Positions 33,779 to 53,730 of a stretch of 64,000 bases of DNA are shown here, piece by piece. The translations under genes were made by a program, and so were the position numbers. The number at the start of each line of letters is the position of its first letter. Within the stretch, counting starts at the first letter, position 1. Origin of the DNA: Gaeumannomyces sp. JS-464 (lineage: Eukaryota > Ascomycota > Sordariomycetes > Magnaporthales > Magnaporthaceae); NCBI GenBank assembly GCA_002197995.1, contig NGZR01000006.1, positions 868,001 through 932,000 of the forward strand, in the 5' to 3' direction. The notes under the pieces were generated by a model. It made no database searches. It was not told where the DNA came from and saw nothing but the letters and a program-made list of their open reading frames with translations.

Positions 33779-34562
33779 ACACCTGGGCGACTTGCCCACC
33801 ACGTGGTCATGAGAGGCTGCCCTGGCAGAACACTGCGTCAAATCCCCAGTCTCGCGACGACTCGAAAGCAGGATCTTCCCGAAATCTGCCTTTTCGGTTT
33901 TCCATTCTTCTCGGAACCACGCTTCCTTCACGAGCTTTGAGGGCTCAAGTGGGTCGCAAAGGTCCATAGTGTTTCTATAGGGTGTTTGAAGATGTACACA
34001 TTCAGAATGATATTGAACTGTCAGATCATCGATGCTTGGGGTGCCAGTCTTTCGATCTTTCAGGTTCAGTGCCTTTGATATGGTTGAGTTTGTCTCCATG
34101 GGATAGGTGGATGTTTCGATGGAGTCGCGATTTAGTTCCCGTCCCAATTAGGCAGCGGCAGGACCCGAAAGCCAATCAGTTCACGGAGCATTTTTAATCT
34201 CGGCACACTGTGCACCAGTCATGCGCACTGTGGGGAAAGGAACCCGTCTCCACTGTGATGCGTCATCAGCGCGGAGCCGAGCCGAGTGTCTGGGGCAACC
34301 ATCAGGGTTCCTACAGGCCGCAGCTGACGCCTTATCATGCGGAATGGCAGGAACCTGGACGGACCTTATTCACCTGCATTCCAGGGCTGAGCTCCCCTTG
34401 AGCTCAACGCCAGGAGCTTCCTTTCGACCACATCCCCAATTATCCCGGCACTGGCTTGGGGAGTTTGTTTCTTCTGCATCTCTGTCATGATTAGATAGGT
34501 AGTCAAGGCCGCCTGCAAGCCACATCCATCGCCTTCCCGTCGCACCCACCCGACCGCCGACG
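33779..34562. other. Intergenic spacer
   Basis: No gene recognised; the last 200 bp form the probable promoter of the phosphoesterase gene starting at 34563. Confidence 0.45.
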
Positions 34563-36441
34563 ATGCTTTCTACCGCCGCCCTGCTCGGGTGCGCCGCCCT
34601 GCTGGCCACGGGCGGCCAAGCCATGCAGCCCGGGGCCGCCAAACCCGTGGCGGCGCCGATGCGGAAGTGCAGTGGGGCCAGCTCAACTTCCTGCACACGA
34701 CTGACACGCACGGCTGGCACGGCGGTCACCTGCAAGAGTCGCAGTATTCGGCCGACTGGGCGACTACGTCGCCTTCGCCGAGCACATGCGCGCCCGCGCC
34801 GACAAGGAGGGCCGCGACCTGCTGCTCGTCGACACGGGCGACCGCATCGAAGGCAACGGCCTGTACGACGCCTCGAGCCCCAAGGGCCGCTACACGTACG
34901 ACATTTTCCGCCAGCAGGACATCGACATCATCTGCACGGGCAACCACGAGCTGTACCAAGCCGACGCCGCGCCGCGCGAGTGGAACCAGACGGTGCCCAA
35001 CTTTAAGGACCGCTACATCGCCTCCAACCTAGACTACATCGAGCCGGGTCCGGCCACCGCAAGCCCATGGCCCAGCGCTTCCGCCGCTTCAAGACGAAGA
35101 ACCAAAAGGTCGACGTGCTCGCCATGGGCTTCCTCTTCGACTTTACCGGCAACGCCAACAACACCGTCGTCCAGCCGGTCGAGGAGACCATTAAGGAGGA
35201 GTGGTTCCAGCAGGCCATCCGCGAAAAGCCCGACATCTTCGTCATCGTCGGCCACGTCGGCCTGCGCATGCAGGAGTTCCGCGACATCTTCACCGCCATC
35301 CGCAAGCAGAACTGGTTTGTCCCTATCGCCTTTTTCGGCGGCCACACCCACGTACGCGACGCCATCAAGTACGACTCGCGCGCTTACGCCATAGCGAGCG
35401 GCCGCTACTTCGAGACCATCGGCTGGATGTCGCTCGACGGCCTCTTCAAGAACTCGGAGCAGGCCGGCGTCCCGCTGACCTTCCAGCGCCGCTACATCGA
35501 CAACAACCTGCTCGGCCTCTACCACCACACCGGCCTGGACCAGAAGACGTTCCCGACCAAGAAGGGCCAGAAGGTGTCCGAGATGATCACGGCCGCCCGG
35601 TCCGAGCTCAGCCTCGACGACCGCTACGGCTGCGCCCCGAGGGACCTGTGGATGAACCGCGCCCCCTACCCGGGCAACGACAGCGTCTACACCTGGCTCG
35701 AGACCGATGTGCTCCCGGCCGTGGTTGTCAGGGAGGAACGCAAGAAGGTGCCCCGCCTCGCCATCCTGAACACGGGCGGGATCCGGTTCGACATCTTCAA
35801 GGGCGCCTTCACGCGCGACTCGACCCTGATCGTCAGCCCCTTCACCAGCGGCCTCAACTACGTGCGCGACGTCCCCTACGGGCGTCGCCCAAAAGGTCAT
35901 TAAGCTCCTCAACTCTGGCGGGCCCATCTTCGCGGGCACGGGCCTGGACGTGAGGTTCCTGGCCGCACCTGAGCAGTGGGACCTGAAGAGGCAAGACGTC
36001 GTCGTGTCGTCCGAGGAGCGGGACGCAGGGTCCTCAGCACGCATGGTGTTTTTCGACGAGGACCAGAAGCCGCTCAGCAGCGGCAGCGGCAGCGGCGGCA
36101 ACAAGGGCCACGCCAAGCCGGACCTCGTGACCGGGTACACGACCAAGGACGACATCTCGGACGACGGCGACGACGCGGTGCACTCGCCCCTGTCCTTCTA
36201 CCGCGTGCCCAACTGCGTCCAGGCCGAGATCGACTTCCCGCAGCCCGACGGCGACGGCAAGCAGAAGCAGCCCGAGACGGTGGATGTCGTGTTTATAGAC
36301 TTTATCCAAAAGTGGGTGCTGCTGGCGCTCAAGTTCGCGGGGGGTGACTACAGCCCGGACGACGTGGCTGTCTACCGCAACGGCACTTTCTCCGAGATGA
36401 TGGCTGGGTGGATCAAGGAGAACTGGAAAGGCGATTGCTGA
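34563..36441 (+). CDS. Secreted/vacuolar metallophosphoesterase, 5'-nucleotidase family
   Basis: Calcineurin-like phosphoesterase with a 5'-nucleotidase C-terminal domain, related to yeast YHR202W. The N-terminus [20 protein letters not shown] is a signal peptide. Metal-binding motifs appear in order: [14 protein letters not shown] (DxH), [15 protein letters not shown] (GD), ICTGNHELY (GNH), VIVGHVGLR (H) and [12 protein letters not shown] (GHxH). The second domain carries [16 protein letters not shown], which matches the nucleotide-binding NxGGxR motif. Frame changes occur near 34660, at 34752-34757 (GGGC where GGGGC is expected before GACTAC), near 35050, and at about 35883 (an extra G). 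Applying three insertions and one deletion gives 627 codons ending at 36441. All metal ligands are present, so I favour sequencing errors over decay. Gly/Ser linker SGSGSGG follows residue 500. Confidence 0.82.
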
Positions 36442-37265
36442 GGGGCGATTTGGTATCTTTGGCTTCGTACAGGTTTGTCATTTGCTATGTGGAATATAGA
36501 TTGTATCTAGCGTTTTGCCTACAGGATCAGGGGCTGGCCATATTTTATATGTCTTTGCTTTATAGTGGTTAGTGTTATGTGGAGGCAATGTCCCAGCGTT
36601 GTTGGCATTGAACACGGAGAACCATTTGCTGCTCATTTCTCCCTCTCATGGAGCCGTTCCCTGATATGCACGAACGGTGGCCCGGTTTCCAACAGCTCCC
36701 AGCAGCAAACCGAGTGGATGAAGGGGTGAAAACAGTGGCTATGAAAATAAATGCCACGACCTTCTTCCACGGGTGAGGGCCAGGAAACCCCAAGCTCGCT
36801 GGTTCGAATCCGTCCTTTGGCGGCGAATTAGAGCTAGCAAAACCCTATCCTCTTTGAAAGGGTTTTCGTAGCGGGGTTGTCCCAAAAGAAGGCAGCCGAG
36901 TGAGCTTTTTGCTTTTTATTTTGTAGCAAATTTTTTTTCTTTTTCTGTCTTCTTCATTTTGCCTTTATTTCTTTGCGGTTCGAGCTGGAAGATGTATGTA
37001 TAATGGGGTGGGTACAAGAAGAGGACAGGGCGCACATCACGTTCGGGATTACATTTAAAGGTCTCGCCAACTGCAATTTTCGCCGTTCACTTTCCGCAAA
37101 TGGATCGAAAATTGGCTTGGCTCCCTCGAAGGATGGTTTTGAGATATGACGAGAGAAAAGCACCAGGACGCCAAACGCCACCCATTAGCCTCTAATACTG
37201 ACAAGAAAGGTGACAACAACAACGTGATGGACAAAAACAACAAAGGGCTAGAGCTGGCGCTTTTG
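36442..37265. other. Intergenic spacer with an isolated pol III B-box-like site
   Basis: No protein gene recognised. GGTTCGAATCC at 36801-36811 matches the tRNA T-arm/B-box consensus exactly, and TATAGTGGTTAGTG at 36561-36574 resembles a tRNA D-arm/A-box, but they are about 230 bp apart and no acceptor stem pairs. A T-rich stretch occurs at 36904-36945. Confidence 0.4.
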
Positions 37266-38158
37266 TCATCTGAGCTGATCCAGGAGCCTCTGTTTCCTCC
37301 TGTCTATCAGCTCCTTTTGCACCTCTTCCACCGTCGGCAGCTCCCACGCGTTGCCGTCGCCCGCGTCGCCCGGGAGCGGCTCCCAGCCGGGCGGGGCCGC
37401 CTGGTCGCCGCCCTTCTTGCCACCGGCGCCGGCCGCGAGGTTCTCAAACGCCTCCTTCTCCTTGGCCTGCTCGTACCCGCGCAGCTCGTCGTCCTCCTCG
37501 TCGGGGCCGTAGCCGAAGTAGACGGCGTCGACGCCCTGCCTCCGGAGGTCGTCGCGCTCCTCGAGCGGCTTGTCCCCGTCCTTGCCGCCGCCGCCCTTTT
37601 TCCCCCCGCCGCCGACTTGGCGGCGGCCGCCTCGAACAGCTCCTTGACGCCGGGGAGCTCCTTTGCGCGTCCAAAGTACCTGTACCCCCTGCCCGCGCCG
37701 GCGATCTCGCGCCCCGTCGCCTCGTCGTAGACCTTGCCGGCGCCGGCGCGCGCGTAGTTTGGCCCACCCAGGTTGCGGATGTGCACCTCCCAGGCGTGCT
37801 TCTCGCGCATCAGCTTGTTGATCTCGTCGTTGAGGTCGCGCACCTGGAAGTCGGACAGGGCCGGCTCCTGGATGCGCGACACCTTGCGTGAGATCTCCTT
37901 GAGGACCTGCCCGCGCCACTTCTCGCACGCCGGGATCGAGTCCTGCTCCGCGATGGCGCGCGGCCGCCGCGCCCGGCCCGCGTCGATGATGCCCAGGTCC
38001 GCGGCCTGCGCCTCGCGGAACCGGAAGAGCATCGACTGGGCTTTTTCCGAGTTTCGAGCCTGTGGGTTTTTTTTTCGGGCGAGGAGGGTGGGGTTTGGTT
38101 AGCTTGGTGAGCTCCGGGAGGGCTGCTGCTGGCTGTGGGTTTCCAGGGGTCGTACCAT
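37266..38158 (-). CDS. ISY1: Pre-mRNA-splicing factor ISY1
   Basis: Isy1 is a component of the NTC/Prp19-associated catalytic spliceosome, acting at first-step chemistry. Exon 1 consists only of the start codon (38156-38158), followed at once by a donor GTACGA; exon 2 begins at 38059 with ARNSEKAQSMLFRFREAQAA, the conserved N-terminus. Further landmarks are DSIPACEKWRGQVLKEISRK, VSRIQEPALSDFQVRDLNDE and WEVHIRNLGGPNY, and a C-terminal PPGWEPLPGDAGDGNAWELP followed by EEVQKELIDRRKQRLLDQLR. A single base is missing in the run of six C on the + strand at 37602-37607; restoring it joins the two halves and gives 266 codons. The linker around it is Gly/Lys-rich. Identification is very secure. Confidence 0.93.
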
Positions 38159-40519
38159 TTTAGCTACTTGTCGCGCCGAGCGCAGTTGCTCGGTTTAGAT
38201 AATGAAAGAATGGCGTGCTGAATGGGCTCCGGGCCTCTCGGGGAGGTTCACTGTCCTGGCGCAGAGGTAAACGGTGACGATGCGCGGTGTGAGAGCGCCG
38301 GGCCGTTTGGTGGTTGGTCTGGCGATGGTGATGATGGTTGGCTAGAAAGTCTGTAGGACGGAGCTTGTGCCTGTCATCGGGCATTGACGTGCATCCTCGG
38401 CGGCTCAGCGATGGCCTTTCTTATCGATTAGCGGCAAGAGGCCCCGCTCCAGCGGCGGGGAGTGGGGCCCTGGAGCCTGGAGGGATCCTGCATGAAACTG
38501 GAAGTCGCGTCCCGCAGATCTCAGTCGCGTGAACTGTAACCTCCTTCGTCAGCGCCTCAACTTCACGTCTTGTCTTGTGTAGCACAACCTGCAACCTTGC
38601 GAATCCGCAAATCCGATATTCAGCTACCACCTTCTATCGAGCTTCATCGAGCGCGTCTTCGTTCGCGAATCTTAATTGCTATCAGGTTCTTCTTTTGACT
38701 TTTCGTCGCGCTGCGCAATAGCAATATCCATTGGCGACCAGCTCGCTTTGCTCTTCTGTCTAGCAATCAGCCCGCTCCCCATCCAGGCATCCAAGCCAAC
38801 GCTCGCAACCGAGTTTCCTGTTTTCGCGCCGATCATCTTCTACTTCCTTGCTCCCCATCGCCGTGTTTTGAGAAACGTGCCTACTCGCCTACCTTACAGC
38901 ATCGTTTTTGCCATCCTTCGCCTTCCTCTCACCCCCAGTCCTAGCAGCCTCCCATTCTCCTTCCGGCATCGTACTTCCTATGCGCAAAAATCTGTCAGGA
39001 TTCCTTCTCGTTTCTTTAGTTTCAGGTGTTTTCCTTTTCCGTTATGCTTTTCCTTTCTTTCTCTTTTCCCTTTTCTTTTTCTTTCTCCTTTTCTTTTTCT
39101 TTCTTTTGCCATTTCTTTCCGCATGACTGGTAGGTCCCGCCCAATACATCCAGCCAACACTCACTCCCCCTTCAAATTCACCTCGCTCCAACCTCCCGCC
39201 CACCTCACCTGCGATGAAGAGAAACCCAAGGGAAGATATCACACCTTCCGAAACTCTAATGGAGTGCCGGGCCCGTCTAACGACGGCAAACCTCGTCGCT
39301 GCCATGGTGTGAGTTCTTTAAGAACAGAGATCCGAGCAGAGAGGTGGGAAGACACAATCCCCTCGATAACCCACCCGTGCTGGCGCAGCCCTGGGCATTT
39401 GCACTCCGGTGCCTTCCCCCCTTCTTCTCTCTCTCTCAAGCGACCGGGTTTTCCCCCTTTTCGACTCCGGTCGAAGGAGGAGCGGCGATGACGACTAATC
39501 ATCATACCATTTTCACGTAAGGCTACGGCCAATGATCCTCATATACAGTAGTTTTCAATCGGATGCCGCACTTTTCCTTTGACACCCAACGGTTTCGTTT
39601 GGGAGGAATCTCCTTGTCATTGAGGGGTCTCGAGAGGGCGGTTGTTGCCCTGGGACTTGCTGCCGCCGGGGACGAGTGTTTTCGGGCGGGAGCGTGTCAC
39701 CCCAATTTTTTCATACCGATCTTTGCCCGGTGATGATTAACGAGTCCGAAAAGCCAAATTTGCAGGCCTCGGCACATGGGCAGAAGGAATTCCCCTCTTT
39801 GCTCATGCCTGCTGGTCCACTTCCCTTCGGGGTTGGAGAGGCCGCGGGCGTGGACGGGAGGAACGAGTCCTTCCGCTCGCTGGGTCAATGAGAACTGAAG
39901 AGAGCTAATCTGAGGGCACATCACCACATTCAATTTCTTTGTCATTTCTTTTTCTTCCTCGTAGCGCATTTTTCCTGTCTTGATGGCCCGTAGCAACGGC
40001 TGAGCGCCTGCTGCTCTCATAATGAAGCAATATTTGAAGTCCAGGGGGGCGATTCTGAAGCTGGGTCCGAAGCATTGGACGTGATGTTGAGGTTGTTGCT
40101 TTTACAAGGCGATATCTTATTTCATTCCCAAATATCAGAATCTGTTGCATTTCTTCCCACGGACCTACCTAGTCACAAACCTCGAGATTATAAACATGTG
40201 ATACTAGCAAACAAGTAACCACTTAGTCTATTTGTGGATATCCCATAGACATTGAAAGCCCATCCCGTGCCTCCATTTTGTCCGTTAACCGTTCACATCC
40301 TCCCAATATGCGCTGGTTTTCGTGGCACACCCACGATGTGGGCGTAAATATGCCCACAGGGAGATGCCGCCATAGACGCGCCTCAGAACCCACCGTGGTG
40401 GCTTCCTCCCCATGAGGGTAACTGGTTGATTCTAATGCATTTACTTTATTTTTTCCCCTTTTTCCTTCCAATCGCCAGTTTAACATGACGAGATTCCACC
40501 AGCTCCCAACATTCCCGAC
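38159..40519. other. Intergenic region with a polypyrimidine tract and a possible short exon
   Basis: Between ISY1 and WBP1. It contains a C/T-rich stretch (about 39040-39110, see separate entry) of the type found just upstream of transcription or translation starts. An ATG at 39214 opens MKRNPREDITPSETLMECRA and continues 12 more codons to GTGTGAGT, a plausible splice donor at 39306; I could not find a convincing second exon or homologue. The remainder (39500-40500) shows nothing gene-like. Confidence 0.35.
39040..39110. promoter_or_regulatory. Polypyrimidine (CT) tract
   Basis: Nearly uninterrupted T/C sequence built from CTTT, CTTTTT and CCTTTT words. CT tracts of this type lie upstream of highly expressed genes in filamentous fungi; here no secure downstream gene was found. 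Confidence 0.45.
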
Positions 40520-42199
40520 TCATTGTGTCTTCTTGGCAGCCGACGCCTTCTTTGTAGGCGCGCTAAACATGAAGACGAGCACAAAGGCGAGCCAGCCGGT
40601 CACGGTGGCGCCGATGCCCGTGATCCAGGGCCAGGCGCCCGAGATGACGTAGGAGCGCGGCCACTCGTCGTGGGCCATGTGGCGGACCGAGACGGTGTCC
40701 TTGGTGTCGATGTTGGTCAGGAAGGGGCGTTTGTAGTTGACCTTGAAGTTGAAGATGCCGTGCTGGTCGGGCGTCTTGAACGAGACCGAGTAGGCTGTCG
40801 CCTCCTTGGGCGCGGGCTGCGACGCCGCGGGCTGGAGCGGTAGGCGGTGGAAGGGCGAGAGCATCGAAAACTCGAGCTGGAGCTCATCGTCGGCGGGGAG
40901 GGTGAAGGGGCTCCAGGCTTTGCCGTCGTACTGGGAGAGTGAGATGGTGTAGGTCTGTGTGGATGGTTAGCACACGGTTTTGAAAAAATCAGACACGCAA
41001 GGGGATGCCACCATCCCCAAAGCTTTGGGACGTACCACATCGTTCTTGACCCGGTAGATGGACGGGTTCGAGGCGTTGCTACCGCCAACCTCGTTCAGGT
41101 GGTGCTCGATCCAGTTGACGCGCAGGACGCCGAGCTCCTGGAAGGCCCAGGCGCTGATGCGGCTGGCGAACTCGCGGTTGTAGGTGGCGACCTCGTCCTT
41201 GGCGCCGGCCGGCTTGACCTTTGCGTCGAACCACTTGTCGGCCAGCATCTCGACCGAACCGACGACGGCGACGCGGGCCGAGTTGCGGGCCTGGGCGGCG
41301 CTAACCAGGCTCAGCTGCTGGCCGGCGGCGAACAGCTGGTCCGGGTCGACGGCCTCGGCCTGCTCCTTGGGGTCGTAGCTGTAGGCGGTGCGGGGTCCGC
41401 GCACGACGGGGTTCAGGAGCGGGCTCTGGCCCAGGGTCTGGGCGACGCCGCGGGGGAAGGCGAGGAGGCGCTTCTCGCCGGGCGTGGCGAAGATGTCGGC
41501 GACGCCTGGGCGGATGGGGGCCGGGGCGGGCACCAGGACGACGTCGTGCCGGTCCGGAGCCGAGGCGGCGTCGTAGTTGAAGTGGTCAACGACCAGGCCG
41601 GTCCGCTCGGCGGGCAGCTGCATGTCGAGCTCGTGGAGCAGCGAGACGATCGATGTGGGCGCGGTCGTCTCGGACGACAGGGCCAGGAGGATGTTACCGT
41701 TCTCCTTGACGAACTGCAGGAGCAGGTTCGGGGTCAGGTTGGGGCCGAGGCCTGGGACGAGGGTTAGTTCTGGGGTCTGATGCGGAGGGGGTTGGGTGGG
41801 CATGGAACTAGGGCGCAGCCTCGTCCAGTGGTGCCATGAAGGACACTGAGGAGAGCTCGGGCATACCCTTGGCCTTGGTCGGGAAGAAGATGGCATGGTC
41901 GTAGGTGCGCTGGCCGAGGTGGAAGAGCTGCAGCGACTCGGCCTTGGGAGTGCTGTATGTGATGTCGAATCCCCTGCCTGCGGCGAACGCAATTGCACAA
42001 TTGGTTAGCACCGTCAAGACCAGCAGGCGAGATAGGAATATAGAATGAAACGCACTTGTCAGATCGCCCAGGAACTTGGAGTACTTGTCCTTCTCTGCGA
42101 CGTCGTCTAGCACCACCAGCAGCCGGCTGCCGCTGGAACTAACAGCAGCGACGGCGGAGCTGAGGGCAGCACAAGGAGAGAGAGCGCCGGCCGCAACAT
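40520..42199 (-). CDS. WBP1: Oligosaccharyltransferase 48 kDa subunit (Wbp1/OST48)
   Basis: Essential non-catalytic subunit of the ER oligosaccharyltransferase that N-glycosylates nascent proteins. Four exons on the minus strand: 42056-42199, 41867-41977, 41036-41751 and 40520-40954. Landmarks: LVVLDDVAEKDKYSKFLGDL, SRGFDITYSTPKAESLQLF, NLLLQFVKENGNILLALSSE, and near the end PRSYVISGAWPWITGIGATV with a single transmembrane helix (GWLAFVLVFMFS). The protein ends KKTQ, a KKxx dilysine ER-retrieval signal on the cytosolic tail, as known for Wbp1. A base is missing at about 42167 (GGGCAG for GGGCCAG on +): restoring it makes exon 1 encode a signal peptide (MLRPALSLLVLALSSAVAAV) in frame, and the total becomes 469 codons. 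It is divergently arranged with the complex I subunit gene. Confidence 0.93.
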
Positions 42200-42885
42200 G
42201 GCTGCGCGCTGCAATCGAGAACGAAAACGAGGGTGGGGGAGAAGCCTGTAATCCCGCTCGTCGTTCGTCGTTGGGAAACGCTTTCAGGACCTGGGGAATT
42301 GGCGACAGGAAGCGCCGCGATGTCTTGGTTGCATGGATTCGCCGCGAAAAGCAGCAGCGGGCGGGTTTGCGGGCGTGTCCTGTGTTCGACTGGAGCTCTG
42401 GATACGTAAACCTTTGCCAAGACGAGCTGCTGGCAGGGGTGCGGCAAGACTGGACAAGGGGTCGGGAGCTCGAAACCGCGGGCCCCTTGCCCTTCACTGA
42501 GCTTGGCAGACGGCCCAATCATCGTGCTCGATTCTGCCGAACGATTTTCCGAGGCCTGGTGTTGGCGGTGCTACGACCACGAGCCGTTTGCTCCACCAGC
42601 CCTGTGGGGCCGTCGCTGGATTGCAGCGCAGCATGGCAAGATGGGAAGCTCCAATCACCACGCTGCCTCAATTGACGACCCGGAATCTCGAGCAGCCCGA
42701 CGACGATTAGGTTCTACGCGAACGGCCGACGACCTGGAACGAGCTGGGACAGCGCACACGAACACAGCACCTGCAGGCAAGCCTACATTTACACCAGCCA
42801 CCTGCCGTCCGTCCAGCTGCTAACATCCTCATCCGACCCCTCCGTCCAGCCGGCCAACACCTCCTCGTCCACCTCCTCCCACACA
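42200..42885. promoter_or_regulatory. Bidirectional promoter region, WBP1 and complex I subunit
   Basis: A 686-bp divergent spacer with no coding motif on either strand. It must carry the promoters of both flanking genes. No specific operator was recognised. Confidence 0.5.
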
Positions 42886-43230
42886 ATGTCCGCCACCCCT
42901 CGGTTCTGGGCCGGCCCCGTCCGGTACATCCGCTGGGCCGCACGCGAGAGGCCCGCCTACTTCTGGTCCGTCGTCGTCGGCGGCGCCGGCCCTGTCACGC
43001 TGGTCGTCGTGCCGCCCATCCGCAGGCTCGTCGGCGACGAGGACGCCCCCGTCATCCCAATGACGTACCCGAGTAAGAGCCGAATCCGTCCGGTCTCCTG
43101 GAGAGAACCAGCAGCAGCAGCAGCACGCAACATTGCTTTCCTCATTCACTGACGCTCTTGTTTTTGCACAGTACCCACCGGCCCGAGGAAGAAGCTTACC
43201 GGCTACGGCGACGAGACCGAAGATGCGTGA
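42886..43230 (+). CDS. NADH:ubiquinone oxidoreductase 9.5 kDa subunit
   Basis: Accessory subunit of mitochondrial complex I described from Neurospora. Two exons, 42886-43072 and 43172-43230, encode 81 residues with no defect. The start MSATPRFWAGPVRYIRWAAR and the membrane segment AYFWSVVVGGAGPVTLVVVP match the family closely, followed by PPIRRLVGD and, across the intron, TYPIPTGPRKKLTGYGDE. One transmembrane helix is predicted by eye at residues 25-43. No cleavable presequence is obvious, as is usual for small complex I membrane subunits. The gene converges on the large BEACH gene. Confidence 0.92.
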
Positions 43231-43864
43231 AGGAAGCGAGATATCGAACAAACAAACAAAAAAAAACAAAAAAAAACATGGAATGACCTCGTGTGGTGCG
43301 GAGGCCAAAGGACAGGGCTAACATCAGAACCCCAAAAACTTCCCCTTTGGCTCGTTGCTGTGTGTGGCCTGGACTGTACATACGAGGACGGCGTTCTCTT
43401 TTCGACTGCATCTTAGAGCAATGGAAATTAGGTTTACAAACAGATTCTTTTTCCTCATTCGCTATGCTCGTGTTTTTTCCTCCCTGTAAACTCAACTCTC
43501 TCTTTGTGAAAACTCCTATTCAATGATGATCGATATAGTGAAAATAGGACGGCCCCCCCAGCGCCCCCTTGATGTGCTCTCTATACGAATGGCGACTTGA
43601 TAAACGACCAAGAAAAAGAAAAAGAAAGAAAGAAAAAGAAAGAAAGAAAAAGAAAGAAAGAAAAAGAAAGAAAAAAAAGAAAGAAAGAAAAAGAAAGAAA
43701 GAAAAAGAAAGAAAGAAAAAGAAAGAAAGAAAAAGAAAGAAAGAAAAAGAAAGAAAGAAAAAGAAAGAAAGAAAAAAACCAAGCTCCTCCCGCTGACCTA
43801 CCGCCCTTTTTTATTTTTATTTATCAATTGTCCTCGATTCCTCCCCGCCACAATCAATCAGCCC
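43231..43864. other. Convergent spacer with a purine array
   Basis: Holds the 3' UTRs of the complex I subunit gene (+) and the BEACH gene (-) and, between them, the 170-bp AAAG-type array described separately. A-rich runs at 43247-43276 may belong to the polyadenylation region of the + strand gene. Confidence 0.5.
43609..43778. repeat. Polypurine array of a 14-nt unit (A5 G A3 G A3 G)
   Basis: About 170 bp of uninterrupted purine on the + strand. The basic unit is AAAAAGAAAGAAAG, repeated about 11-12 times with one irregular copy near 43668-43680. All three + frames stay open as Lys/Glu/Arg strings and the complement as Phe/Leu/Ser strings; these are artefacts of the repeat. The tract is also nearly mirror-symmetric, a property of triplex-forming sequences. 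Confidence 0.93.
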
Positions 43865-52462
<8,598 letters not shown>

Positions 52463-53730
52463 TGTGGCAGCGGTTCGTGGGTATGTCTAGGGGTGTTGGG
52501 GGTCGGGAAGGCCGAATCCAGAGTTATAGCAGGCGGGCGGGTAGAAGCAGCTCCTGGTCGCCTCGCCTCACTGGCACCGCTCGTCGTGTCGTCTTCGCCC
52601 ACCTGTGCTCCCTTCTTGCTCACTTTCTCACTCTTTCTCACTCGTGGCTCACAGCCCTGCGCCTCGTCATATCATCAAGATCGCAGACCAGATTCGCAAT
52701 TCCCCAGCACCCATCGAGGGTCCAGGCTGCATCCAACAATGCACAGCATGGAAGAAGGCGTGGACTGGAGCGATGTTCGGCGCGCAGCAATGTGGAGCAG
52801 CTTCGACTGTCAGCCTGCTGGGGTTGCCTGCTTCGCCCAATGCTCGCTAAAGCAATCAGCACCCCTACCGCATCCCGGCCAGCCTTATGATTTTCCACTC
52901 GATAGGAAATTTGGCCGTTCAAGGCGGGGTTGGAATAATGGGAGTAATTATTACCTCCGTTGGCTAAACACGGTTTGCCTGTCAAGAGGGGCTGTTGACC
53001 TTGCTTTTTTCGACCTTTTTTTGGTGGTGTCGATCTGGGAATCCCACCACAACGTCACAGTGGACGTCAAATGGGCGAAGCAAGCACTAAATTGCTTGGC
53101 CGTGCCAACGTGAACCCCTGTGCGCACGTCCAGTTCCCAAAGCTCCAAATGCCATGGCCGACCCGTCCTCAGCTACCGCTCAGCTTGCAACTCCGCCGTG
53201 TCGGGCACACATCAGGCCGCCGTCAAGTGACATGGAGTTTGGGCGCGATTCTGAAGGATCAAGGGCCCTGAAATTCTTGCCTCAAGGCCATTATCATAAT
53301 TCTCCGTATTCTCCTTCCCCCAACTCTATCCTTCAGAAGGCAATGACAGGGGTGCACCGAAATGCATTGATATCGCCTCGCCACAAAGCGCCCTGCAAAA
53401 ACATGAACTCAGTCGAACCCTGCCAACATTCCAGACATGGAACGGGCTCGACGCTGTATGAGTCCCCCGCCCTCGCCCACGGGCAGAATACACAGCCACC
53501 AGGATTGCGAAATCACGCTGAATACATCGTACGCAAGCGCTCGTCTGCTGCATGAAGTGCTACACGCACATGAAGCAGCCAAATAACCCCACCAGCCCAA
53601 CGCCGAATAGATGCAAACCCAGGTAACCCCTTCCCATCTCCTGCGCCGCAAAATCCGCTATCATAATGAGAAACTGTGAAATCCATGGAGGAGAAGCTAA
53701 AGGAAATGGACCAAGAAAGCAGACGGCGAA
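52463..53730. other. Intergenic spacer, no gene seen
   Basis: Upstream region of the BEACH gene and downstream flank of NC2-beta. Many overlapping open frames but no recognisable motif, repeat or RNA. Confidence 0.5.

Noticed and set aside
35034..36155. 373-codon minus-strand open frame opposite the phosphoesterase
   Set aside because: Antisense shadow of a GC-rich gene; composition is Val/Glu/Asp/Ala-biased without domains.
36780..36830. tRNA gene ending at the GGTTCGAATCC site
   Set aside because: The T-stem pairs poorly, no matching 5' acceptor strand or anticodon arm is present, and the A-box-like sequence is about 230 bp away.
38676..39491. 271-codon open frame across the polypyrimidine tract
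   Set aside because: Phe/Leu/Ser/Pro-rich translation of CT-rich DNA with no domain; better explained as promoter/leader sequence.
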